Assembly (NCBI RefSeq): GCF_014638845.1 | Contig: NZ_BMFP01000011.1 | Coordinates: 1 to 47,523, forward strand | Direction: 5' to 3' | Length of the DNA stretch: 47,523 nucleotides | Origin: Pontibacter amylolyticus | GTDB taxonomy: Bacteria > Bacteroidota > Bacteroidia > Cytophagales > Hymenobacteraceae | Part shown: positions 39,758 to 47,122 of the stretch, in pieces | Layout of the letters: each line of letters opens with the position of its first letter | Numbering within the stretch: the stretch's first letter is position 1 | Notes under the pieces: generated by a model | Told to the model about the DNA's origin: nothing | The model's database searches: none | Seen by the model: the letters and a program-made list of their open reading frames with translations, nothing else | Made by a program: the position numbers and the translations under genes

Positions 39758-39860
39758 TAATTTTAGCGCTCAGGTAGTTTGGTCGGAATTGCACTAAAAT
39801 GCAACAAAGTGAAGGCTTAGTAGGTAAAACCAAGGTATACGATTACCTAACTTGAAAACG

Positions 39861-40061
39861 ATGAGCTTAAAGAACGAAAATAAAAAAACGCTGGACGAGT
39901 TGAAGAAGAATAACCCGAAAGGAGAAGATCGAAATAAGCCAATGGGTAATGTAGATTCTCAGCCGAACCAGAATGCGTTGAACGCAGACGATACAAAAGT
40001 GCAGAACCCCAACCGCAACCTGGCAAAGGGCGGGAACAACACGCCTTACGACAAGAAATAG
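39861..40061 (+). CDS. Small disordered hydrophilic protein
   Basis: 66 residues from ATG 39861 (a TTG at 39852 is also in frame). The protein is almost free of hydrophobic residues and rich in Asn, Lys, Asp and Pro, so it is probably unfolded. It ends NRNLAKGGNNTPYDKK. I do not recognise a family. The low hydrophobicity recalls small stress-type proteins, but no function can be assigned. A degenerate copy of its last 14 codons follows 14 bp after the stop. It has its own terminator, which supports it being a real gene. Confidence 0.65.
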   Translation: MSLKNENKKTLDELKKNNPKGEDRNKPMGNVDSQPNQNALNADDTKVQNPNRNLAKGGNNTPYDKK

Positions 40062-40075
40062 CCGTAAGGCAAATC

Positions 40076-40120
40076 AACCCTAACCTGGCAAAAGGTAGCG
40101 AAAGCACCCCTTACTATTAG
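40076..40120 (+). pseudogene. Degenerate duplicate of the preceding gene's 3' end
   Basis: Read from 40076, the DNA encodes NPNLAKGSESTPYY-stop, matching the NPNRNLAKGGNNTPYDKK end of the gene just upstream. The copy is out of frame with that gene and has no start, so it is a relic of a partial tandem duplication. Confidence 0.65.
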
Positions 40121-40162
40121 TAAGCGAGCCAGGAATACAAAATAAGACTATGAAATAAGGAG

Positions 40163-40190
40163 AGGAAGGCCTACGGGCTTTCCTTTTTTT
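40163..40190 (+). terminator. Terminator after the small disordered protein
   Basis: AGGAAGGCC and GGCTTTCCT (one G-U pair) form a 9-bp stem around a TACG loop and are followed by eight T. Confidence 0.8.
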
Positions 40191-40269
40191 TATGCGCTTT
40201 TTTTGAGCAAGTATAGCGTTCGGCACGGATTTGCTGTTTATTTTTAGCTTCCTTCAATAAAACCAACGC

Positions 40270-41505
40270 ATGCAGCACCACGACATTTGTATACTGGGCG
40301 CCGGACCGGGCGGTGCTTCCGCAGCCCTGCACCTAGCCAACAAGGGTATACCTTGCGTGCTCATCGACAAAGCCGTTTTCCCCAGAGACAAGGTGTGCGG
40401 CGATGCCCTGAGTGGTAAAGTAGTAAACGAACTGAAGCGGATCGACCCTGGCCTGCCCGCCCTGTTGGGGGATCAGAAAGAGCAACTGCCCTCGTGGGGG
40501 ATTCATTTCATCTCGCCGGCCGGGCATAAATTGAGTGTGCCATTCAAGTCGAATTACGATGCTGCACAGGATGTTCCCTCCGGCTACATCTCCAAACGGA
40601 TCGACTTCGACAACTTCCTGATCGAACAGGTAAAGCAGCGGCCCGAGATCACGCTGCTGGAAGGTATAGACATCGCGAAGGTGGAGCGCAACGCGCAGGG
40701 CTATACCCTGACAGACAAAAGCGAAGAGCATCAGATCAATACCCGTTTGCTTATTGCTGCCAACGGAGCGCATTCTGCCTTTGCGCGGCGCGAAGCAGGT
40801 ATAGAACAAGAGCCCGCGCACTACTGCGCTGGCCTTCGGGCCTACTACAAAAATGTGGCGGGGCTCGACAAGGATAATTTCATCGAGCTGCACTTCCTAA
40901 AAGATTTCCTGCCCGGCTATTTCTGGATTTTCCCGCTGCCGGGCGGCTATGCCAATGTGGGCGTGGGCATGCTAAGTGAGACGGTAAGCCAGAAGAAAGT
41001 GAACCTGAAAAAGGAGATGCTCCGCATAATCGAAACGCACCCCGAATTCAAGCAGCGCTTCGCTGCTGCCGAACTGATGGGCGACATCAAAGGGTATGGC
41101 CTGCCACTAGGGTCCAAAAAGCGCGTGATCTCCGGCAACAACTACATGCTGGTGGGCGACGCCGCCTCCCTGATCGACCCCTTTACCGGCGAAGGAATCA
41201 GCAGCGCCATGATCAGCGGGCGTTGGGCCGCTACGCAGGCCGAACTCTGCCTGCAGCAGCAAAACTTCTCCGCTGACTTTATGCAAGGGTATGACAAAGC
41301 AGTGTATAACCGACTCTGGAAAGAACTCAAACTCAGTCGTCGGATGCAGCAGTTACTCGACTACCCCTGGCTGTTTAACCAGGTGGCAAGTAAAGCATCT
41401 AAAAACCAGGCCCTCGCCGAAACGATCTCCTGCATGTTCACCGACCTGGACCTGCGCGAGCGACTCAAGCAGCCGTCATTCTATCTCAAACTACTATTTA
41501 ACTAA
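40270..41505 (+). CDS. FAD-dependent oxidoreductase, geranylgeranyl-reductase family
   Basis: A 411-residue flavoprotein. The N-terminal Rossmann motif ILGAGPGGASAALHLA (8-23) is followed by VLIDKAVFPRDKVCGDALSG (about 31-50), the CG(D/E) motif of the geranylgeranyl reductase and digeranylgeranylglycerophospholipid reductase group. MLVGDAASLIDPFTGEGISSAM (about 294-315) is the second FAD motif. In bacteria such enzymes act on isoprenoids, menaquinone side chains or halogenation-type substrates; the actual substrate is unknown. Its TAA stop overlaps the TAG stop of the converging M61 gene, sharing bases 41503-41504. Confidence 0.88.
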   Translation: MQHHDICILGAGPGGASAALHLANKGIPCVLIDKAVFPRDKVCGDALSGKVVNELKRIDPGLPALLGDQKEQLPSWGIHFISPAGHKLSVPFKSNYDAAQDVPSGYISKRIDFDNFLIEQVKQRPEITLLEGIDIAKVERNAQGYTLTDKSEEHQINTRLLIAANGAHSAFARREAGIEQEPAHYCAGLRAYYKNVAGLDKDNFIELHFLKDFLPGYFWIFPLPGGYANVGVGMLSETVSQKKVNLKKEMLRIIETHPEFKQRFAAAELMGDIKGYGLPLGSKKRVISGNNYMLVGDAASLIDPFTGEGISSAMISGRWAATQAELCLQQQNFSADFMQGYDKAVYNRLWKELKLSRRMQQLLDYPWLFNQVASKASKNQALAETISCMFTDLDLRERLKQPSFYLKLLFN

Positions 41506-43226
41506 AACTCCTGCTTTAGCCAGCGCTTAAAGTTTTGCTTTTCAGCATCTTTCGCATCTGGACTTTTGGCAATGCTATACCTGGTGTAGTAGGTTTGTTG
41601 GCTGGGTTGTAGCCTAACGTGCCGCAGTCGCTTATTCCGGAAAAGCGTGAGTTCTATACCTTGGCGGAGGTCCATGTCTGCCAGCAGCGGCTGCAGGTTC
41701 TGTTCTATCTTCCGCCCATTTACCGCAATCAGCTCGTCGTCTACACTTAAAGCTGTGCTGGCAGGAGAGTCCGGAGCGATAGCGGTTACTTTGGTCGTTT
41801 GGGCATCCGCCACGATCTTAAATCCGAAGAGCCTTTCGGAAAGCAAGGCATTCTCTTCTGCGAGCAAAGTGCAGCCCACGTATGTGAGTGCCTCGTCCAA
41901 TGCCTCCTCCATAGGGGCGGTGCCGTTGATATACTGCTCGAAATAATGCTTGAACTCTTCCCCACCGATACGTAGCACGAGTTGCTTATAGTCCTCCTCG
42001 GTATACCCGATGCCGCGCTTCCCAAAGTCTTCCCAAAGGTGCCGCATCACTGTGTCCAGACTGGCTTTGTTGTCGGTGGCACGACGTAGCTGCAGATCCA
42101 AGAGCAACGCGGTGAGGGCTCCTTTAATATAAATCGATACTTTACGATCCGGAATACCCGGTTTGTAACCATCCAGCCAAAGGTCGAATGACGAGTCGGC
42201 CACGGACATGTGGTAGCGGCTGTGGTCTGCGAAGTAGCGCAGCAGCGTCGTGTTGAGCTCTTCAAAATATTGCGCCGCCGTAAACACGCCTGAGCGGGCC
42301 AGCATGTAGTCGCCGTAGTAGGTTGTTATACCTTCCGCCACATAGCCTGTCCGGAAATAATTCTCCCCGGTAAAGTCGTAGGGCAGCATTTCCTTCGGCC
42401 GGATCTGTTTGACGTTCCACGTGTGAAAAAGCTCATGCGAGCTCACACCCAGAAACTCCTTATATAAAGCGGGCGTCATGAGCAACTCGCCAGGTCCGAG
42501 TGTGATGACAGTGGAGTTGACATGCTCCACCCCGTGGTAAAAACGGTAGGGGAGGATCTCGTTCAGATAATGATAATCCCCCACCGGAAAATCGCCAAAC
42601 ACCTCCAGTTGCTCCTTCGTGAAAGCCTCAAAATCCTTTTTGATCCGTTCCCAGTCCGGCCGGCAGTCGCCCTGTATCCAGATGTGGAAAGGTATACCAG
42701 CGACGGTATAGGTTTCTTTCTGAAGAGAGGCGCTGGCGATCAAAGGCGAGTCCACCAACTGGTCATAATTATCAGCTAGCAAGGTATGGTGAGCTGTTTC
42801 GGGCAATCCGCAGGCGATTTGCCAGTTATCAGGTATAGCAAGCTGCAGTTGCTGCTGTTCGTGCGCACGATCTTCCACGGCCATCAGGCAGTTGATGCCG
42901 TTCAGGTATAGCTGCTCTTCGTCCAGCCACGAGCCGCCGCCGTCCATTTGCCGGGCATAAAAACTGTAGCGAACCTCAATGCTTTCCGCACCACCAGCTT
43001 CCACCAGCCAACGGTCTTTGGTCACCTTGTGCACAGGTATAGCCACCCCATTGGCGCTGGCCGTAACACCGCGTAACTTCTGGGCAAAGTGCTGCAATTC
43101 GTAGCGGCCCGGTCGCCAGGCGGGTAGCTGCAGGTATAGCTCGTGTTGGTTGTTGTCCGGTATGGTAACCGTGATATCAAGGAAGTGCGTTAGCGGATTG
43201 ACGTAAGATATATGGTGTCGGATCAT
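41502..43226 (-). CDS. M61-family metallopeptidase with PDZ domain
   Basis: 574 residues from ATG 43226 (MIRHHISYVNPL). The frame extends to 43337 but without a plausible signal or start. The N-terminal beta domain (about 1-160) precedes the thermolysin-like catalytic domain with the zinc motif in SSHELFHTWNVKQIRP (about 258-273), the hallmark of M61 glycyl aminopeptidases. A PDZ domain lies near the C-terminus (about 465-550, with IAPDSPASTALSVDDELIAVNG). No signal peptide is seen, so it is probably cytoplasmic, although many M61 homologues are exported. It likely trims Gly or Ala from peptides. At least eight GGTATA-type words lie in this gene. Confidence 0.92.
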   Translation of the reverse strand: MIRHHISYVNPLTHFLDITVTIPDNNQHELYLQLPAWRPGRYELQHFAQKLRGVTASANGVAIPVHKVTKDRWLVEAGGAESIEVRYSFYARQMDGGGSWLDEEQLYLNGINCLMAVEDRAHEQQQLQLAIPDNWQIACGLPETAHHTLLADNYDQLVDSPLIASASLQKETYTVAGIPFHIWIQGDCRPDWERIKKDFEAFTKEQLEVFGDFPVGDYHYLNEILPYRFYHGVEHVNSTVITLGPGELLMTPALYKEFLGVSSHELFHTWNVKQIRPKEMLPYDFTGENYFRTGYVAEGITTYYGDYMLARSGVFTAAQYFEELNTTLLRYFADHSRYHMSVADSSFDLWLDGYKPGIPDRKVSIYIKGALTALLLDLQLRRATDNKASLDTVMRHLWEDFGKRGIGYTEEDYKQLVLRIGGEEFKHYFEQYINGTAPMEEALDEALTYVGCTLLAEENALLSERLFGFKIVADAQTTKVTAIAPDSPASTALSVDDELIAVNGRKIEQNLQPLLADMDLRQGIELTLFRNKRLRHVRLQPSQQTYYTRYSIAKSPDAKDAEKQNFKRWLKQEF

Positions 43227-43235
43227 AGCACGTGA

Positions 43236-43320
43236 AGGTATAGCGTTTGGGGTAAAATTAAGATAATCTGTGTTTAACGCAGGTATACGGGGTATAAGTA
43301 TGGGCCAAAACAAGGTATAG
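43236..43320. repeat. Cluster of four GGTATA words upstream of the M61 gene
   Basis: AGGTATAG at 43236-43243, AGGTATAC at 43281-43288, GGTATA at 43291-43296 and AGGTATAG at 43313-43320, all in the same orientation. This is the densest intergenic group in the window. Confidence 0.8.
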
Positions 43321-43395
43321 CTACGCGCTACAAACAATTTTAAATGATGTACAGGCCCTTTTTTCTGTATTTTTTGAAATAATATAGGACGTGGG

Positions 43396-43427
43396 ATTGC
43401 TATTTTAGAAAAGCTTCCCTAATTTTG
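43396..43427 (+). promoter_or_regulatory. Promoter of rpmH
   Basis: ATTG at 43396-43399, a 20-nt spacer and TAATTTTG at 43420-43427 match the Bacteroidota promoter consensus. It lies 28 nt before the rpmH ATG and probably also drives rnpA. Confidence 0.65.
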
Positions 43428-43455
43428 CAGGCCATAATAAAACCATTGGCATCCG

Positions 43456-43614
43456 ATGAAAAGAACATTCCAGCCTTCGCAGAGAAAAAGAAGAAATAAG
43501 CACGGTTTCAGATCAAGAATGGAAACCGCTAACGGAAGAAGAGTACTAGCTAGCAGAAGAGCTAAAGGCAGAAAGAAACTTTCTGTTTCTGACGAAAGAA
43601 GACACAAAGCTTAG
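43456..43614 (+). CDS. rpmH: 50S ribosomal protein L34
   Basis: 52 residues, highly basic. It begins MKRTFQPSQRKRRNKHGFRS and continues RMETANGRRVLASRRAKGRK, the standard L34 sequence; the tail KLSVSDERRHKA is also typical. L34 is a structural protein of the large ribosomal subunit. The gene is short enough to be overlooked by automatic ORF calling, and a longer open frame on the opposite strand is only its shadow. It has a good promoter. rnpA follows 35 bp downstream, the usual rpmH-rnpA order. Confidence 0.97.
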   Translation: MKRTFQPSQRKRRNKHGFRSRMETANGRRVLASRRAKGRKKLSVSDERRHKA

Positions 43615-43649
43615 TAATCTGGTTGTGCTTTGCTCAGCCCGGAGCCGTC

Positions 43650-44060
43650 ATGCGTATGGATCCAGCTAAAGACAAACCAGCAGAGCAGCCGATTTCTTAT
43701 ACATATTCGAAAGAAGAACGCTTGTGCAGTAAGCGCCTTATCACGCTGCTGTTTAGCAAGGGTTCTTCTTTTAATTTGTATCCGCTCAGGTTCGTGTACC
43801 ACACGCCCGAAGCACCTCTTTCCGAAAGTACGCAGTTGGTCATTTCCGTTTCGAAGCGCAACTTTAAGCGTGCCGTTGACCGGAACCGCCTGAAGCGCCA
43901 GATACGTGAGGCTTACCGCCTTAATAAGCACCTGCTTACCCAAAATCAAGGACGGGCACCCCGCCTCCTGGCCATTATTTATATCGGCAAGGAAAAAAAA
44001 TCCTTTGATACAATCCAAAAAAAACTAATTTCCGGTTTGGAACGTTGTTTGACTAGATAG
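43650..44060 (+). CDS. rnpA: Ribonuclease P protein component
   Basis: 136 residues. It is the protein subunit of RNase P, which trims tRNA 5' ends. The signature is ISVSKRNFKRAVDRNRLKRQ followed by IREAYR, the RNA-binding RNR helix of the family, plus the basic FSKGSSFNLYPLRFVY strand before it. ATG 43650 is preferred over GTG 43623; ATG 43656 is also possible. It lies 35 bp after rpmH and is followed 30 bp later by a C-terminal processing peptidase gene, an order that recurs in Bacteroidota. Confidence 0.94.
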   Translation: MRMDPAKDKPAEQPISYTYSKEERLCSKRLITLLFSKGSSFNLYPLRFVYHTPEAPLSESTQLVISVSKRNFKRAVDRNRLKRQIREAYRLNKHLLTQNQGRAPRLLAIIYIGKEKKSFDTIQKKLISGLERCLTR

Positions 44061-44090
44061 TCTTACCCCGCTCCCTAAACCTGAAATTCT

Positions 44091-45740
44091 ATGTATAAGA
44101 AGTTAATAGCTGGTGTCCTTGCCGGCAGCTTAGCACTGACCCTCTTCTCCTTTAAGAGCGAGTCGGAGCGCTATTTCGAAATTGCCAAAAACCTCGACGT
44201 TTTTGCCACGCTTTTCAAAGAAGTAAATACCTATTATGTAGACGAAGTGCCGCCGTCCAAACTGGTGCGCACAGGTATAGACGCGATGCTCAAGTCGCTC
44301 GACCCCTATACCAACTACATCCCAGAAGACGATATTGAAGATTTTCGCACCATGACCACCGGACAGTACGGCGGCATTGGCGCACTCATTGGCAGCCGCG
44401 ACAACAAAATTGTGGTGCAGATGCCCTATGAGAACTCTCCGGCGCACAAGGCGGGCCTGGTAATCGGCGACGAGATCACCAAAATAGACGGGGTAAACGT
44501 TTCCAGCAAGACGACTTCTGAAGTGAGCAAGCTGTTGAAGGGGCAGGCCAACTCTGTTGTAAAACTCGAGGTGCGCAGCTACGGACAGTCGAAGCCAAGA
44601 ACAGTGGAACTGACCCGTGCCAACATCATGGTCGACAACGTGCCTTATTATGGCATGATTGACAATGAGATCGGTTACTTCCAGCTGTCGGGTTTCACAG
44701 TGGATGCTTCTAAAGAGGTAAGAACGGCTGTGCAAAAGCTGAAAGAGCAGGGAGCTAAAAAGATCATTTTCGATTTGCGCGATAATCCGGGTGGCTTGCT
44801 GCACGAAGCAGTGAACATCTCCAACTTGTTTGTTGACAAGGGCAGCGACATTGTTAGTACCAAAGGCAAAGTAAAGGAGTGGAACAAAACCTACAAAGCG
44901 CTGGACGAACCACTTGACAAGACCGTGCCGATGGTGATCCTGACCAGCTCGCGTAGTGCTTCGGCTTCTGAGATCGTGGCTGGTGTGATGCAGGACTATG
45001 ACCGGGCTGTGCTGGTAGGGGAGCGCACTTTCGGCAAGGGCCTAGTGCAGGCAACCCGTCCGCTTTCCTATAACTCACAACTGAAAGTAACAACTGCTAA
45101 ATACTACATCCCAAGCGGCCGCAGTATACAGGCCATCGACTACCAGCACCGCAACGAGGACGGCAGCGCCGGCAAAATTCCGGATTCGCTCAAGGTGGCC
45201 CATAAAACAGCCGGAGGTCGCATCGTGTACGATGGCGGAGGCGTTAGCCCGGATGTGGAAGTTACCCGCAAGGCTTACTCCGAAATTGCCAGAACAATCG
45301 CGATGAAGGGTTATTTCTTTGAGTACGCCAACAAGTATAGAGCAGAAAACCCGACTATACCTTCAGCCAAGCAGTTTAAGCTGACAGATGCTGACTACCA
45401 GAAGTTCATCGCCTTCCTGGATAACAAAGATGTGAACTACACCACCAAAGTAGAGCGCGAGCTGGAGGAACTGACCGAGCAGGCGAAAGATGGAAAGCAC
45501 CTGGACGACATCAAACTGGAGCTGGATGCCATTAAGAAAAAGGTGTCGCACAACAAGTCGAATGACCTGATGCGCTTCCGTGCCGAGATACAGGAAATGC
45601 TCGAGGCAGAAATCGCCTCCCGTTACTACCTGCAGAAAGGCTACATCGAATCTTCGTTCGATGATGATCCGGATATTCTGATGGCCAAGCGTGTGCTCAG
45701 CAATCAGCAGGAGTATGCGTCATACCTGAAAGTGAAGTAA
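44091..45740 (+). CDS. S41-family C-terminal processing peptidase (Ctp/Prc)
   Basis: 549 residues with an N-terminal signal or anchor (about 1-22, IAGVLAGSLALTLFSF), so it acts in the periplasm. The PDZ domain (about 85-165, with GGIGALIGSRDNKIVVQMPY) precedes the protease domain with IFDLRDNPGGLLHEAV. The catalytic Ser lies in SSRSASASEIVAGVMQDY (about 286-303) and the catalytic Lys in VGERTFGKGLVQ, the Ser-Lys dyad of tail-specific proteases. The C-terminal 150 residues are charged and helical. It degrades or trims periplasmic proteins from their C-termini. It is the last gene of the rpmH-rnpA-ctp unit. Confidence 0.95.
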   Translation: MYKKLIAGVLAGSLALTLFSFKSESERYFEIAKNLDVFATLFKEVNTYYVDEVPPSKLVRTGIDAMLKSLDPYTNYIPEDDIEDFRTMTTGQYGGIGALIGSRDNKIVVQMPYENSPAHKAGLVIGDEITKIDGVNVSSKTTSEVSKLLKGQANSVVKLEVRSYGQSKPRTVELTRANIMVDNVPYYGMIDNEIGYFQLSGFTVDASKEVRTAVQKLKEQGAKKIIFDLRDNPGGLLHEAVNISNLFVDKGSDIVSTKGKVKEWNKTYKALDEPLDKTVPMVILTSSRSASASEIVAGVMQDYDRAVLVGERTFGKGLVQATRPLSYNSQLKVTTAKYYIPSGRSIQAIDYQHRNEDGSAGKIPDSLKVAHKTAGGRIVYDGGGVSPDVEVTRKAYSEIARTIAMKGYFFEYANKYRAENPTIPSAKQFKLTDADYQKFIAFLDNKDVNYTTKVERELEELTEQAKDGKHLDDIKLELDAIKKKVSHNKSNDLMRFRAEIQEMLEAEIASRYYLQKGYIESSFDDDPDILMAKRVLSNQQEYASYLKVK

Positions 45741-45760
45741 GAAAACAAGGTATAAGCAAA

Positions 45761-45791
45761 AGGGTGATGCCGGTACGGTGTCACCTTTTTT
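45761..45791 (+). terminator. Terminator of the ctp gene
   Basis: AGGGTGATGCCG and CGGTGTCACCTT form a 12-bp stem with three G-U pairs and a 3-nt loop, followed by T residues that overlap the -33 box of the next promoter. Confidence 0.75.
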
Positions 45792-45819
45792 GTTTCCTGC
45801 TCTTTCGGACGTACTTTTG
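45789..45819 (+). promoter_or_regulatory. Promoter of tsaB
   Basis: TTTG at 45789-45792, a 19-nt spacer and TACTTTTG at 45812-45819 give a perfect match to TTTG-N19-TAnnTTTG, 26 nt before the tsaB ATG. This is the best promoter in the window. Confidence 0.75.
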
Positions 45820-45845
45820 TAGTATCATTCAACACAAGTTCAATT

Positions 45846-46544
45846 ATGCCATTACTGCTTGCGCTCGAAACTTCGTCTAACGTATGTTCTGTTGCCTTAT
45901 ATAAAGGAGCGGACTTACTGGGTGCTTCCGAGCTGCAGATCGAAAAGTCTCATTCTTCCCATATCACGGTCATGATTTCGCAGCTGGTTGAGAACTGTGG
46001 CTATACCTTGCACGACTTGAGCGCTGTGGCTGTTTCAGGCGGGCCTGGTTCCTATACCGGTTTGCGCATCGGCAGCTCTACTGCCAAAGGCCTTTGCTAC
46101 TCACTCGATATTCCGCTGCTGGAAGTGTCTACTTTATATGGGTTGGCTAAGCAAGCCATAGACGGAGTACCCAATGCGCAGGAATACCTGTTTTGTCCCA
46201 TGATGGATGCCCGACGCATGGAAGTCTATACCTGTTTGCTCAATGCTAACCTGGAGGAGCAACTGCCTGTAGCGCCTGTGGTGTTAGACGAGCAGAGTTT
46301 TCAGGAAGAGCTAGCGCGGCAGCCGATCATTTTCTTCGGCAATGGCGCCGCCAAGTTCAAAAAACTGCAGGAAGGCAATGCCAATGCGCTCTTTATTGAT
46401 AGTATACAGCCATCAGCCAAGCCAATCGGACAGCTGTCCTTGCTGAAGTATGAGCAGCAGGCCTTTGAAGATGTGGCCTATTATGAACCCTTCTACCTGA
46501 AGGATGTTTATATAACGAGTCCTACTAAGAACACGATTAAATAA
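45846..46544 (+). CDS. tsaB: tRNA threonylcarbamoyladenosine biosynthesis protein TsaB
   Basis: 232 residues of the ASKHA fold. TsaB works with TsaD and TsaE to make t6A37 in ANN-decoding tRNAs. Motifs are LLALETSSNVCSVAL at the N-terminus, the VSGGPGSYTGLRIGSSTAKGLCYS block (about 64-87), which is the hallmark of TsaB, and MMDARRMEVYTC. The family's degenerate ATP site is as expected. It has a strong promoter of its own. The DUF2480 gene follows 9 bp downstream, so the two form an operon. Confidence 0.95.
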   Translation: MPLLLALETSSNVCSVALYKGADLLGASELQIEKSHSSHITVMISQLVENCGYTLHDLSAVAVSGGPGSYTGLRIGSSTAKGLCYSLDIPLLEVSTLYGLAKQAIDGVPNAQEYLFCPMMDARRMEVYTCLLNANLEEQLPVAPVVLDEQSFQEELARQPIIFFGNGAAKFKKLQEGNANALFIDSIQPSAKPIGQLSLLKYEQQAFEDVAYYEPFYLKDVYITSPTKNTIK

Positions 46545-46553
46545 GCTAGAGCA

Positions 46554-47066
46554 ATGTCAGATATAATTAACAAGGTAGCGCAAAGCGCACTCGTGACCCT
46601 CAACCTGGAAGAGTTGCTTCATCCGGGAGAGCGCGTGGTATATGATATAAAGGACAACCTGTTTCAGGGCCTGATCCTGCGCGAGAAGGATTTCCGGGCT
46701 TTTGTGAAAGACCATGACTGGTCGGTGTATGCCGGTAAGAACGTCGCCATCATCTGCTCTGTAGATGCCATCGTACCGACCTGGGCCTACATGTTACTGG
46801 CCACAAAACTGCAGGCACATGCCAACTACTATGTATTCGGAGATCTGGAAGCATTAGAGCAAGCCCTCATGCAGGAAGCAATTGCTAAAATAGACCCGGA
46901 AGAATACCGCGATGGTAAAGTAGTTATTAAAGGATGCGGCAGTATACCTGTCCCGACATACGCTTATGTAGAGATCATGCGAAAGCTGTCGCCGGTGGTA
47001 AGCAGTCTGATGTATGGTGAACCATGCAGTACAGTGCCTTTATATAAGAGACCAAAGACAGCATAA
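46554..47066 (+). CDS. DUF2480 family protein
   Basis: 170 residues, cytoplasmic. It matches the Bacteroidota-specific DUF2480 family: the N-terminal NLEELLHPGERVVYDIKDNLFQ block, REKDFRAFVKDHDW, VDAIVPTWAYMLLATKL in the centre and the C-terminal VKGCGSIPVPTYAYVEI-type segment (IKGCGSIPVPTYAYVEI here) with VSSLMYGEPCSTVPLYK. Two conserved Cys are present. No function is established for the family. It follows tsaB by 9 bp and has its own terminator. Confidence 0.9.
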   Translation: MSDIINKVAQSALVTLNLEELLHPGERVVYDIKDNLFQGLILREKDFRAFVKDHDWSVYAGKNVAIICSVDAIVPTWAYMLLATKLQAHANYYVFGDLEALEQALMQEAIAKIDPEEYRDGKVVIKGCGSIPVPTYAYVEIMRKLSPVVSSLMYGEPCSTVPLYKRPKTA

Positions 47067-47092
47067 GTAAATCCAGGAATTCACTATAGTTA

Positions 47093-47122
47093 AAAAGCCC
47101 TTTCCCAAACGAGAGGGCTTTT
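47093..47122 (+). terminator. Terminator of the tsaB operon
   Basis: AAAAGCCCTTTC and GAGAGGGCTTTT form a 12-bp stem with one G-U pair and a 6-nt loop. The arms supply A and T runs, so it could act in both directions. Confidence 0.8.

Noticed and set aside
43338..43460. Replication origin next to rpmH-rnpA
   Set aside because: No dnaA gene, DnaA-box cluster or AT-rich unwinding element is evident; rpmH-rnpA alone is not enough.
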